Of a stretch of 5,025 nt of DNA, positions 1 through 5,025 are shown piece after piece. Below the pieces are notes generated by a model. That model was given only the letters and a program-made list of their open reading frames with translations. It had not been told where the DNA came from and made no database searches. The translations under genes were made by a program, and so were the position numbers. The stretch comes from an uncultured Halieaceae bacterium (GTDB lineage Bacteria; Pseudomonadota; Gammaproteobacteria; Pseudomonadales; Halieaceae). How positions within the stretch are numbered: position 1 is the stretch's first letter; every line of letters begins with the position of its first letter. The DNA is taken from assembly GCA_938045215.1 (NCBI GenBank), contig CALINF010000096.1:1-5025 (forward strand), in the 5' to 3' direction.

Positions 1-66
1 GCCAGATCGCACCACCTATATCTGAAGATAGTCGCTGTTTGCCAGTTTGTAGAGGCATGGCGGCTA

Positions 67-95
67 TTTTCAACACGGCGCACATCGGGTATAAC
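67..95 (+). promoter_or_regulatory. Candidate sigma-70 promoter for the MBL hydrolase gene
   Basis: A TTTTCA hexamer at 67-72 (four of six bases match TTGACA) lies 17 bases before TATAAC at 90-95 (five of six match TATAAT). Transcription would start near 102, giving a leader of about 50 bases before the ATG at 153. Spacing is ideal, but the -35 is weak and this is a match by eye only. The rest of 1-152 holds no coding sequence I can recognise. Confidence 0.35.
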
Positions 96-140
96 CTCAC
101 AAGCACATAACAACGTCGCAGCCGCTGCTTGATATCAACT

Positions 141-145
141 GAGGA
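141..145 (+). promoter_or_regulatory. Ribosome binding site that fixes the MBL hydrolase start
   Basis: GAGGA sits 7 bases before the ATG at 153, the normal distance. The longer reading from TTG at 129 has no comparable purine-rich site in front of it and would put eight extra residues before the hydrophobic anchor. The ATG at 153 is therefore preferred. Confidence 0.75.
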
Positions 146-152
146 ACCCTCC

Positions 153-1223
153 ATGAAGAAAAGCACTCTCATCCTAGCGGGAATCACTGTTCTGGCAGTA
201 CTGCTCTACACCCAGCGCGCCGCGCTCATCGAGCGCCTCATGGCAAGGGGGCTTGAAGCCCGCCTGAGTGCCAATGCTCTGGAGGAGCTTGAAGACGGCC
301 TGCACCTGGCTCTGTGCGGCGCCGGCGGCCCGATGCCCGCGCCCAACGCCTCTGGGCCCTGCGTGGCAGTGGTTGCCGGAAACCGATTGTTCATCGTCGA
401 TGCAGGCACTGATGGATTGCGAAACCTCGGCCGAATGGGTTATCCCACAGGCGGTATTGAAGCGGTATTTCTTACTCACTTTCACTCAGATCATATCGAT
501 GGCCTTGGTGAGTTGGCCACTATTCGCTGGGTCAGTGCAGCCAACACCACCCCGCTGGCCGTGTACGGACCACAAGGCGTAGAGCAAGTGGTGGCTGGAT
601 ATAACACCAGCTACGCGCAGGACAAGGTGTATCGACATGATCACCACGGCGATACAGTGGCACCGCTCAGTGGGGCCGGTATGATCGCCAAACCTTTTAC
701 TCAGCCGGAGCTCGGGGAGCTCGCAGTGCTTTTCGATGAAGATGATTTAACCATCGAAGCATTGGCGGTAGACCATAAACCTATCAGCCCCGCAGTGGGT
801 TATCGTTTCACCTACAAGGGTCGATCACTGCTGATCACCGGGGACACAGTCAAGCTACCCAATATTGAAAAGTTTGCCACGGGCGTGGATTTACTGGTGC
901 ACGAAGCACTCGCACCCAACCTGCTGAATATGATGCACGACGCCGCCACCAAGGTGGGCAATGACGTGCTGGCCAAGGTGGCACACGATGTGCTGGACTA
1001 TCATGCAAGCCCCGTGGAAGCAGCCGAGACTGCACGAGATGCAGGCGTGGGCCATTTGCTGTATTACCACATCGTTCCGCCACTGGTCATTCCCGGGCAG
1101 GAGATCCTGTTCCTGAACGGCGCGCAGGACATCTTCAGCGACTACACCGTGGGACAAGACGGCACCGCATTCTCACTACCGGCAGGGTCGGACGCCATTA
1201 TTCAAACCAGCAAGGGACTCTAG
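153..1223 (+). CDS. Membrane-anchored MBL-fold metallo-hydrolase, RNase Z-like group
   Basis: Predicted 356-residue metal-dependent hydrolase. Residues 1-3 are Met-Lys-Lys, followed by a hydrophobic segment at about 4-19, then a basic stretch. This reads as an uncleaved signal anchor (no clear cleavage site), which would place the enzyme on the periplasmic side of the inner membrane. The MBL domain starts near residue 52. The metal ligands follow the family order: HFHSDH at 109-114 (H109, H111, D113, H114), H208 in a VDH...GYRF motif, D231 in the TGDT motif, and H306 in the YYH motif near the C-terminus. The layout resembles the ElaC/RNase Z superfamily, but I see no long insertion between H208 and D231 like the one in true tRNA 3' processing RNase Z. 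The anchor also argues against a tRNA role. The substrate is unknown; a phosphodiester, sulfate ester or lactone are all possible. The gene is monocistronic in view and convergent with the crotonase gene. Confidence 0.88.
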   Translation: MKKSTLILAGITVLAVLLYTQRAALIERLMARGLEARLSANALEELEDGLHLALCGAGGPMPAPNASGPCVAVVAGNRLFIVDAGTDGLRNLGRMGYPTGGIEAVFLTHFHSDHIDGLGELATIRWVSAANTTPLAVYGPQGVEQVVAGYNTSYAQDKVYRHDHHGDTVAPLSGAGMIAKPFTQPELGELAVLFDEDDLTIEALAVDHKPISPAVGYRFTYKGRSLLITGDTVKLPNIEKFATGVDLLVHEALAPNLLNMMHDAATKVGNDVLAKVAHDVLDYHASPVEAAETARDAGVGHLLYYHIVPPLVIPGQEILFLNGAQDIFSDYTVGQDGTAFSLPAGSDAIIQTSKGL

Positions 1224-1237
1224 GCCTGATTACAGAT

Positions 1238-1270
1238 ACCGGGGTTCGGGTTTCACATCCGAACCCCGGT
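1238..1270. terminator. Perfect 12-bp inverted repeat between convergent genes, possible bidirectional terminator
   Basis: The arms at 1238-1249 and 1259-1270 are perfect reverse complements (ACCGGGGTTCGG with CCGAACCCCGGT) around a 9-base loop. The hairpin lies 15 bases after the MBL hydrolase stop and 27 bases after the crotonase stop, read from the other strand, where a shared terminator would be expected. No T-run follows on either strand, so it is not a textbook intrinsic terminator. It may block read-through or protect 3' ends instead. Confidence 0.5.
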
Positions 1271-1296
1271 TCAGCGGTATGTTTCACATCCGGTGA

Positions 1297-2127
1297 TCAG
1301 GTACCGGTAAAACTGGAGGGTCGTTTCTCAACGAAAGCGTGCATCGCCTCCTTGAGATCATTGGAGTTGAGCGTGGTTACCATCGTCCACAAGCCATTGA
1401 GCAACAGGCTTTGCTCTGTGGTCATATCCTCGCTCTGCTGCAAGATAAACTTGGTTCCGCGCACCGCCAATGGGGCGTTGGCTGCGATCTCACCAGCAAG
1501 CTCCAGCGCAGCAGCATAAACTGCGTCTGCATCGGCATAGACGTCATTCACCAGTCCTATCTTTTCGGCTCGCTGTGCGTCAATGTCCTTACCGGTATAG
1601 GCCAATTCTGCGACCTGCCCCGCCGTCACAATTGCTGGTAGGCGCTGCAGCGTGCCGACATCCGCTACAATGCCAATTTTGGTTTCTCGCACACTGAAAA
1701 TCGAGTCTTGCGTGGCCAGTCGAATGTCGCAGGCCGTCACCAGATCCATACCAGCACCAATACAGTGCGAATGAATAGCCGCGATGACAGGCACGGGGCA
1801 TTTTGCTACCGAACTGATCGAGTCCTGAAACGCTCGCGTTGCGGCAATCTGTTTAAGGCTTGCACTAGCTGCTGATAGCCCTTTCTTCGAGTCGTCACCT
1901 CCCGTACCCATAAGAGAGCTCAAGTCGATACCCACAGAAAAACTTTTACCTCGCCCTGCAATAACGACTGCACGAATCTCGGTATCGGCGGCTATAGCAG
2001 CCATCGCCAGCGGGATGTCGTTTACCATCTCATGCGACATAGCGTTACGTTTTTCCGGGCGATCCAGCCACAGGGTGGCGATCTGCCCATTAACTTCCAG
2101 GCTCAGTACGTTTGACGAAAAACTCAC
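1297..2127 (-). CDS. Enoyl-CoA hydratase/isomerase family protein, probable delta(3,5)-delta(2,4)-dienoyl-CoA isomerase
   Basis: Crotonase-fold protein of 276 residues, the usual length for the family. The first oxyanion-hole region is SFSVGIDL at 62-69, and the second is CIGAGMDL at 122-129. The segment after it carries D128, E148 and D156. This matches in identity and spacing (20 and 8 residues) the three catalytic acids recalled for mammalian ECH1 (Asp176, Glu196, Asp204), within a very similar ADVGTLQRLP context at 155-164. Classical enoyl-CoA hydratases use two Glu residues instead. The predicted reaction is conversion of 3,5-dienoyl-CoA to 2,4-dienoyl-CoA, an auxiliary step in beta-oxidation of fatty acids with odd-numbered double bonds. 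The protein is probably cytosolic and oligomeric. The start is GTG at 2127 with AGGAG 6 bases upstream, and an in-frame TAG four codons back rules out an earlier start. It lies 22 bases after the SDR gene and is probably co-transcribed with it. Another crotonase activity remains possible. Confidence 0.88.
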   Translation of the reverse strand: MSFSSNVLSLEVNGQIATLWLDRPEKRNAMSHEMVNDIPLAMAAIAADTEIRAVVIAGRGKSFSVGIDLSSLMGTGGDDSKKGLSAASASLKQIAATRAFQDSISSVAKCPVPVIAAIHSHCIGAGMDLVTACDIRLATQDSIFSVRETKIGIVADVGTLQRLPAIVTAGQVAELAYTGKDIDAQRAEKIGLVNDVYADADAVYAAALELAGEIAANAPLAVRGTKFILQQSEDMTTEQSLLLNGLWTMVTTLNSNDLKEAMHAFVEKRPSSFTGT

Positions 2128-2149
2128 AGATCTCTCCTACTTAGTTGTT

Positions 2150-2926
2150 TTAGCCGACACCTGTCAGCTTTTTCATTAACCGGTTCATACCACCAATCCA
2201 GCGACCATAGTCAGCCGTTTTGCGCTGCATGTACTGCACGACCTCTGGATGAGTGAGTATCAAAAAACGTTCCTCTGCCAATGCCTCAATAACGATTCCT
2301 GCCAGCTCATCAGGCTCCATCATGCCATCGACACTGGCCGCTGCAACGCTGTCATTAGCCGATGCTGTCATAGGCGTTCGCACTGCCTGTGGGCAAAGCA
2401 CAGACACATTGATGCCCTCATGTGCGTGATGAATCGCCAGCCATTCGGCAAACCCCACGGCGGCATGTTTGGTGACCGCATAGGCAGCACCACCAATCTG
2501 GCTTAGCAATCCGGCCGCCGAGGCGGTATTGAGCAGGTAGCCACTGCCACGCTCGACCATACGCGGCACAAGATGACGCGCAGCATATACATGGGACATC
2601 AGGTTTACATCCCAGCTCGTTTGCCACTCGCTATCGGGTGATGCAGGGCTTGGCCCCAGACCCACGCCGGCATTTGAACAAAACAGATCGATAGGGCCAT
2701 AGTCTGCTTCGGTGTCCTCGATCACCCGCTGTATATCCGCTTCAACGGCCACGTTGGCCGTCATCGCCACACCACCGATAGCTTGCGCGACTGCCGCCGC
2801 GTTTTCCGCGTTCATGTCCACCACGACAACCTGCCTGGCGCCCTCGGCCATGAAGCGTGTGGCAAGTGCTTTGCCTATACCGCTGCCACCACCAGTGACT
2901 ACGGCAATCTTATCTTTGAGTTCCAT
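2150..2926 (-). CDS. SDR family NAD(P)-dependent oxidoreductase
   Basis: Classical short-chain dehydrogenase/reductase of 258 residues with a Rossmann fold. The cofactor loop is TGGGSGIG at 11-18. D37 at the end of the second strand favours NAD(H) over NADP(H). NAG at 85-87 stabilises the central sheet. The catalytic set is N108, S136, Y149 and K153 (Y-x3-K), all intact. The C-terminal tail from about 226 (HPEVVQYMQRK onward, ending in a basic and hydrophobic helix) goes beyond the core and should shape the substrate pocket. Substrate is not determined; a 3-hydroxyacyl-CoA or a secondary alcohol would fit the crotonase and alcohol dehydrogenase neighbours. The ATG at 2926 is preceded by GAGG about 10 bases upstream, a rather long spacing. 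It is followed 22 bases later by the crotonase gene and preceded 72 bases away by the alcohol dehydrogenase gene, all on one strand, so an operon is likely. Confidence 0.92.
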   Translation of the reverse strand: MELKDKIAVVTGGGSGIGKALATRFMAEGARQVVVVDMNAENAAAVAQAIGGVAMTANVAVEADIQRVIEDTEADYGPIDLFCSNAGVGLGPSPASPDSEWQTSWDVNLMSHVYAARHLVPRMVERGSGYLLNTASAAGLLSQIGGAAYAVTKHAAVGFAEWLAIHHAHEGINVSVLCPQAVRTPMTASANDSVAAASVDGMMEPDELAGIVIEALAEERFLILTHPEVVQYMQRKTADYGRWIGGMNRLMKKLTGVG

Positions 2927-2998
2927 CGTTGTGTAACCTCTGTCAGTTGGGCCAGCAATTGTCGCACTTCGTGACAGCTGAGCACTGCCGTCAATCCC

Positions 2999-4039
2999 TC
3001 AGAGGGTCGACATATCGATGACGAAGCGATACTTCACGTCGCCACTGACCACCCGGTCATACGCGGCGTTAATGTCCTGCATCGCGATCTCTTCGATATC
3101 ACAAGTTATGTTGTGCTGCGCGCAGAAATCCAGCATCTCCTGTGTTTCGGCTATGCCGCCTATACCCGAACCTGCTATACGCCGGCGATTGGCAAGCAGC
3201 AGGCCTGCATGCATTTCCTCCAGCGGTTCAATAGCGCCTACCAGAACCATCGTACCGTTGCGCGCCAACAAGCCCAGGTAGGCATTGAGATTATGTTTTA
3301 CCGGCACCGTGTTGAGCAGAAAATCGAAGGAGCCCAGATGCGCCTTCGTTGCACTTCGATCCGTCGATAGCAGAACATCCTTCACGCCCAGGCGTTTGGC
3401 GTCCTCTCCTTTCTCGGGCGAGGTGGTAATCATCGTGACATCTGCCCCTAGCGCAACCGCAAACTTGATCCCCATATGACCAAGCCCACCCAGACCAATA
3501 ACGCCAACTTTATCGCCCTTGCCAATATTCCAGTGTTTCAGTGGCGACCAACTGGTTATGCCTGCACACAACAACGGCGCCGCGCTCGCTGGATCCAGTT
3601 GCTCAGATACTTTCAGCACAAACTCATCGCGCACCACGATACTTCTGGAATAACCGCCGAAGGTTGGGCCACCAATAACAGGCTCTATGCCACCGTAAGT
3701 GCCAACCATTCCAGCTTCACAGTATTGCTCATCGCCATCGTGACAGGCGCTGCACTGCATACAGGCATCCACCATACAACCTACGCCAACAAGATCGCCG
3801 ACTCGATGTCGGCTGACTTGCGGTCCTACTGCGCTGACGCGACCAATGATTTCATGTCCGGGAACGAAGGGATAGTGAGAGCGTCCCCAGTCATTGCGCG
3901 CAGTATGAATATCACTGTGACAGACGCCACAGTGGGTTATCTCGATTAACACATCGTCGGGCTGAAGATCCCTGCGGGCAATCTCAAACGGTTGCAGGCT
4001 CTCTTCTGCGCCCTGGGTGGCGTATGCGGCTACTTTCAC
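2999..4039 (-). CDS. Zinc-dependent NAD(P)-dependent alcohol dehydrogenase (cinnamyl-alcohol dehydrogenase/YahK-like)
   Basis: Medium-chain dehydrogenase of 346 residues, full length for the family. Catalytic zinc ligands are C40 (in CGVCHSD, 37-43), H62 (in GHE, 61-63) and C158. Structural zinc ligands are C93, C96, C99 and C107. The nucleotide-binding loop is GLGGLGHMG at 182-190. The second strand ends in TTSPEK (205-210) without the Asp/Glu typical of NAD enzymes, so NADP(H) is the likelier cofactor. The conserved KYRFVID motif lies near the C-terminus (336-342). The expected reaction is reversible oxidation of primary alcohols to aldehydes in the cytosol; the physiological substrate is unknown. 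The start is GTG at 4039, supported by AAGGAG 7 bases upstream. It is the first gene of the presumed three-gene operon, lying downstream of the katG terminator and a dyad-rich leader. Close sequence agreement with YahK/CAD-type enzymes makes the family secure. Confidence 0.94.
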   Translation of the reverse strand: MKVAAYATQGAEESLQPFEIARRDLQPDDVLIEITHCGVCHSDIHTARNDWGRSHYPFVPGHEIIGRVSAVGPQVSRHRVGDLVGVGCMVDACMQCSACHDGDEQYCEAGMVGTYGGIEPVIGGPTFGGYSRSIVVRDEFVLKVSEQLDPASAAPLLCAGITSWSPLKHWNIGKGDKVGVIGLGGLGHMGIKFAVALGADVTMITTSPEKGEDAKRLGVKDVLLSTDRSATKAHLGSFDFLLNTVPVKHNLNAYLGLLARNGTMVLVGAIEPLEEMHAGLLLANRRRIAGSGIGGIAETQEMLDFCAQHNITCDIEEIAMQDINAAYDRVVSGDVKYRFVIDMSTL

Positions 4040-4055
4040 AGTGAATCTCCTTAAG

Positions 4056-4067
4056 ACAAGGACTTGT
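4056..4067. promoter_or_regulatory. Short dyad next to the alcohol dehydrogenase ribosome binding site
   Basis: ACAAG at 4056-4060 and CTTGT at 4063-4067 are perfect reverse complements around a 2-base centre. The element begins 3 bases upstream of the AAGGAG site (4047-4052 on the minus strand). It could be half of an operator. A 2-base loop is too tight for a simple RNA hairpin of full length. Confidence 0.25.
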
Positions 4068-4072
4068 TACAG

Positions 4073-4089
4073 GTTCAGGCACACTGAAC
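4073..4089. promoter_or_regulatory. Inverted repeat GTTCAG-N5-CTGAAC upstream of the alcohol dehydrogenase
   Basis: Six-base arms at 4073-4078 and 4084-4089 are perfect reverse complements with a 5-base centre, giving 17 bases in total. It directly abuts the dyad at 4090-4105. The size and position fit a binding site for a dimeric regulator or a small leader-RNA hairpin. No regulator gene is in the window, so the cognate protein is unknown. Confidence 0.35.
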
Positions 4090-4105
4090 ACACTGCAGGC
4101 AGTGT
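4090..4105. promoter_or_regulatory. Near-perfect 16-base palindrome, candidate operator overlapping a possible -10
   Basis: ACACTGC at 4090-4096 and GCAGTGT at 4099-4105 are perfect reverse complements around a 2-base centre, a shape common for TetR- or GntR-type operators. On the minus strand a TACACT hexamer (4106-4101), a plausible -10 box, overlaps it by five bases, so a bound protein would block the promoter. I find no good -35 at 16 to 18 bases, so the promoter itself is weakly supported. Confidence 0.35.
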
Positions 4106-4172
4106 AGACTCCTGCGCCAGCGAACGCGACTTTCCGAAGCCAGTACCCCAATGAAGATCTCAAGTAGCAGGC

Positions 4173-4204
4173 AAAAAAAATGACGACGTCATAGACGTCG
4201 CCAT
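4173..4204 (-). terminator. Rho-independent terminator of katG
   Basis: Read on the minus strand, an 11-bp stem (arms 4204-4194 and 4190-4180, one G-U pair, 3-base loop 4193-4191) is followed by a run of eight T ending at 4173. It begins 41 bases past the katG stop codon. This is a textbook intrinsic terminator and should separate katG from the alcohol dehydrogenase gene. It would not work on the plus strand, where no T-run follows the stem. Confidence 0.9.
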
Positions 4205-4245
4205 TTCTGCTTGCCACGACTACTGCTGGGCAGTAGATGGGCTGC

Positions 4246-5025
4246 TCAGAGGTCGAACCTGTCGAGCGTCATTACCTTGGTCCAGGCATCGACGAAGTCG
4301 CGCACGAACTTCTCTTTGCCATCGTCAGCCGCATACACTTCTGCTATCGAACGAAGCTCGGCATGCGAACCAAACACCAGGTCAACCGGAGTCGCGGTCC
4401 ACCTGAGATCTCCTGAAGTTCGATCACGACCTTCGTACAGACCCTCTGCTTTGTCCGACTTGCTCCACTGGGTAGACATGTCGAGCAGGTTCACAAAGAA
4501 GTCATTACTGAGCTGTCCCGGTTTGTTTGTAAGCACACCGTTGCTGGATTTGCTCACATTGGCATTAAGCGCACGCATACCACCTACAAGAACGGTCATT
4601 TCAGGTACTGTCAGGTTTAAGGTATCTGCTCTGTCGACCAACATATCTGTCGGTGAACGCAAGCTGTCAGCACTGTAATAATTACGAAACGCATCAGCAT
4701 CAGGCTTCAACATCGAGAAGGATGTGATATCGGTCTGTTTCTGAGATGCATCGGTACGTCCCGGTTTAAAGGGTACTGTCACTTTGTGCCCCGTATCTTT
4801 TGCTGCTTTCTCAATTGCAGCTGCGCCGCCGAGTACGATAACGTCTGCCATCGACACTTTCTTATCACCGGACAGATCATCGTTAAAGTCTTCTCGAACC
4901 GCTTCGAGTTTCTTCAAGATCTTAGCGAGCGACTTTGGCTCATTAACTGGCCAGTCTTTCTGCGGGGCCAGGCGAATACGTGCACCGTTAGCACCACCAC
5001 GCATATCCGTATCACGGAATGATGA
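4246..5025 (-). CDS. katG: Catalase-peroxidase KatG, C-terminal part (5' end outside the window)
   Basis: The last 259 codons of a bifunctional heme catalase-peroxidase, which removes hydrogen peroxide. The frame stays open to the window edge, upstream of the Met at 5004, reading SSFRDTD before MRGGANGARIRLAPQKDW. The gene is therefore cut by the window, not truncated in nature. Family hallmarks in the C-terminal domain include MRGGANGARIRLAP at fragment residues 8-21, VPFKPGRTDASQ, EMTVLVGGMRALNAN, LSNDFFVNLLDM, VDLVFGSHAELR and the ending KVMTLDRFDL, all very close to known KatG proteins. This domain is the duplicated peroxidase-like half that binds no heme but supports the active site. The heme ligand and the Met-Tyr-Trp adduct residues lie in the N-terminal half and cannot be checked. 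The full protein is normally about 720-750 residues. A strong terminator follows the stop codon. The promoter and any OxyR site would lie outside the window. Confidence 0.97.
   Translation of the reverse strand, partial: SSFRDTDMRGGANGARIRLAPQKDWPVNEPKSLAKILKKLEAVREDFNDDLSGDKKVSMADVIVLGGAAAIEKAAKDTGHKVTVPFKPGRTDASQKQTDITSFSMLKPDADAFRNYYSADSLRSPTDMLVDRADTLNLTVPEMTVLVGGMRALNANVSKSSNGVLTNKPGQLSNDFFVNLLDMSTQWSKSDKAEGLYEGRDRTSGDLRWTATPVDLVFGSHAELRSIAEVYAADDGKEKFVRDFVDAWTKVMTLDRFDL

Noticed and set aside
1..130. Possible end or start of a neighbouring gene at the left edge: a plus-strand frame closing at 23-25, a plus frame open from the edge to 130, and a minus-strand ATG at 57 open to the edge
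   Set aside because: The peptides are short and match no family I recognise, and the minus-strand ATG has no clear ribosome binding site. A partial gene cannot be supported without more flank.
141..151. Small GAGG-AAC-CCTC hairpin covering the MBL hydrolase ribosome binding site
   Set aside because: A 4-bp stem with a 3-base loop is too weak and too common by chance to claim translational control.
129..152. TTG start at 129 for the MBL hydrolase, adding eight residues
   Set aside because: It has no ribosome binding site, whereas ATG 153 has GAGGA at 7 bases and gives a normal Met-Lys-Lys signal anchor.
2927..2998. Possible internal promoter before the SDR gene (a TTGACG hexamer on the minus strand)
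   Set aside because: No acceptable -10 box lies 16 to 18 bases downstream. The gap is more simply read as an intra-operon spacer.
3476..3949. 157-codon plus-strand open frame
   Set aside because: It is fully antisense to the alcohol dehydrogenase, whose zinc and cofactor motifs are all intact. The antisense peptide shows no recognisable domain.
3984..4217. 77-codon minus-strand frame crossing the katG-alcohol dehydrogenase gap
   Set aside because: It would translate through the katG terminator hairpin and T-run and overlap the alcohol dehydrogenase start. It has no domain-like sequence.
4211..4678. 155-codon plus-strand open frame
   Set aside because: It is antisense to conserved katG sequence, and its peptide is Ser/Arg/Leu-rich as expected of a shadow frame.
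4246..5004. Truncated katG pseudogene starting at the internal Met (5004)
   Set aside because: The frame continues upstream in conserved KatG sequence to the window edge, so the gene is only cut by the window boundary.

Overview
The window looks like chromosomal DNA from a proteobacterium, most likely a marine-type gammaproteobacterium. That placement is an inference from moderately GC-rich coding sequence, Shine-Dalgarno-led ATG/GTG starts and the style of the proteins; no rRNA or other phylogenetic marker is present. Five protein genes fill almost all of it. There is no tRNA, rRNA, CRISPR array, insertion sequence or phage gene, and no gene-free stretch longer than about 210 bases.

Left part, plus strand: a short leader with a candidate sigma-70 promoter (67-95) leads into a membrane-anchored metallo-beta-lactamase-fold hydrolase of the RNase Z-like group (153-1223). 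It converges on the minus-strand genes across a 73-base gap that holds a perfect 12-bp inverted repeat (1238-1270).

Middle, minus strand, read right to left: a zinc-dependent NADP-type alcohol dehydrogenase (4039-2999), a classical short-chain dehydrogenase/reductase (2926-2150) and a crotonase-fold protein (2127-1297). The crotonase keeps the full Asp/Glu/Asp catalytic set of delta(3,5)-delta(2,4)-dienoyl-CoA isomerase. The gaps are 72 and 22 bases and all three genes share a strand, so they may form one operon. Together they would suit oxidation of an alcohol or hydroxyacyl intermediate and beta-oxidation of an unsaturated acyl-CoA, but the substrate cannot be read from sequence.

Right part, minus strand: the C-terminal third of a catalase-peroxidase (katG) runs in from beyond the window. 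It is followed by a clear intrinsic terminator (4173-4204), so katG and the dehydrogenase cluster are probably separate transcription units. The 133 bases between that terminator and the alcohol dehydrogenase hold three consecutive short dyad symmetries, a plausible control region.

I see no convincing new biological system here. The points most worth a second look are the dienoyl-CoA isomerase-like triad in the operon, the dyad cluster upstream of the alcohol dehydrogenase, and the anchored MBL hydrolase.
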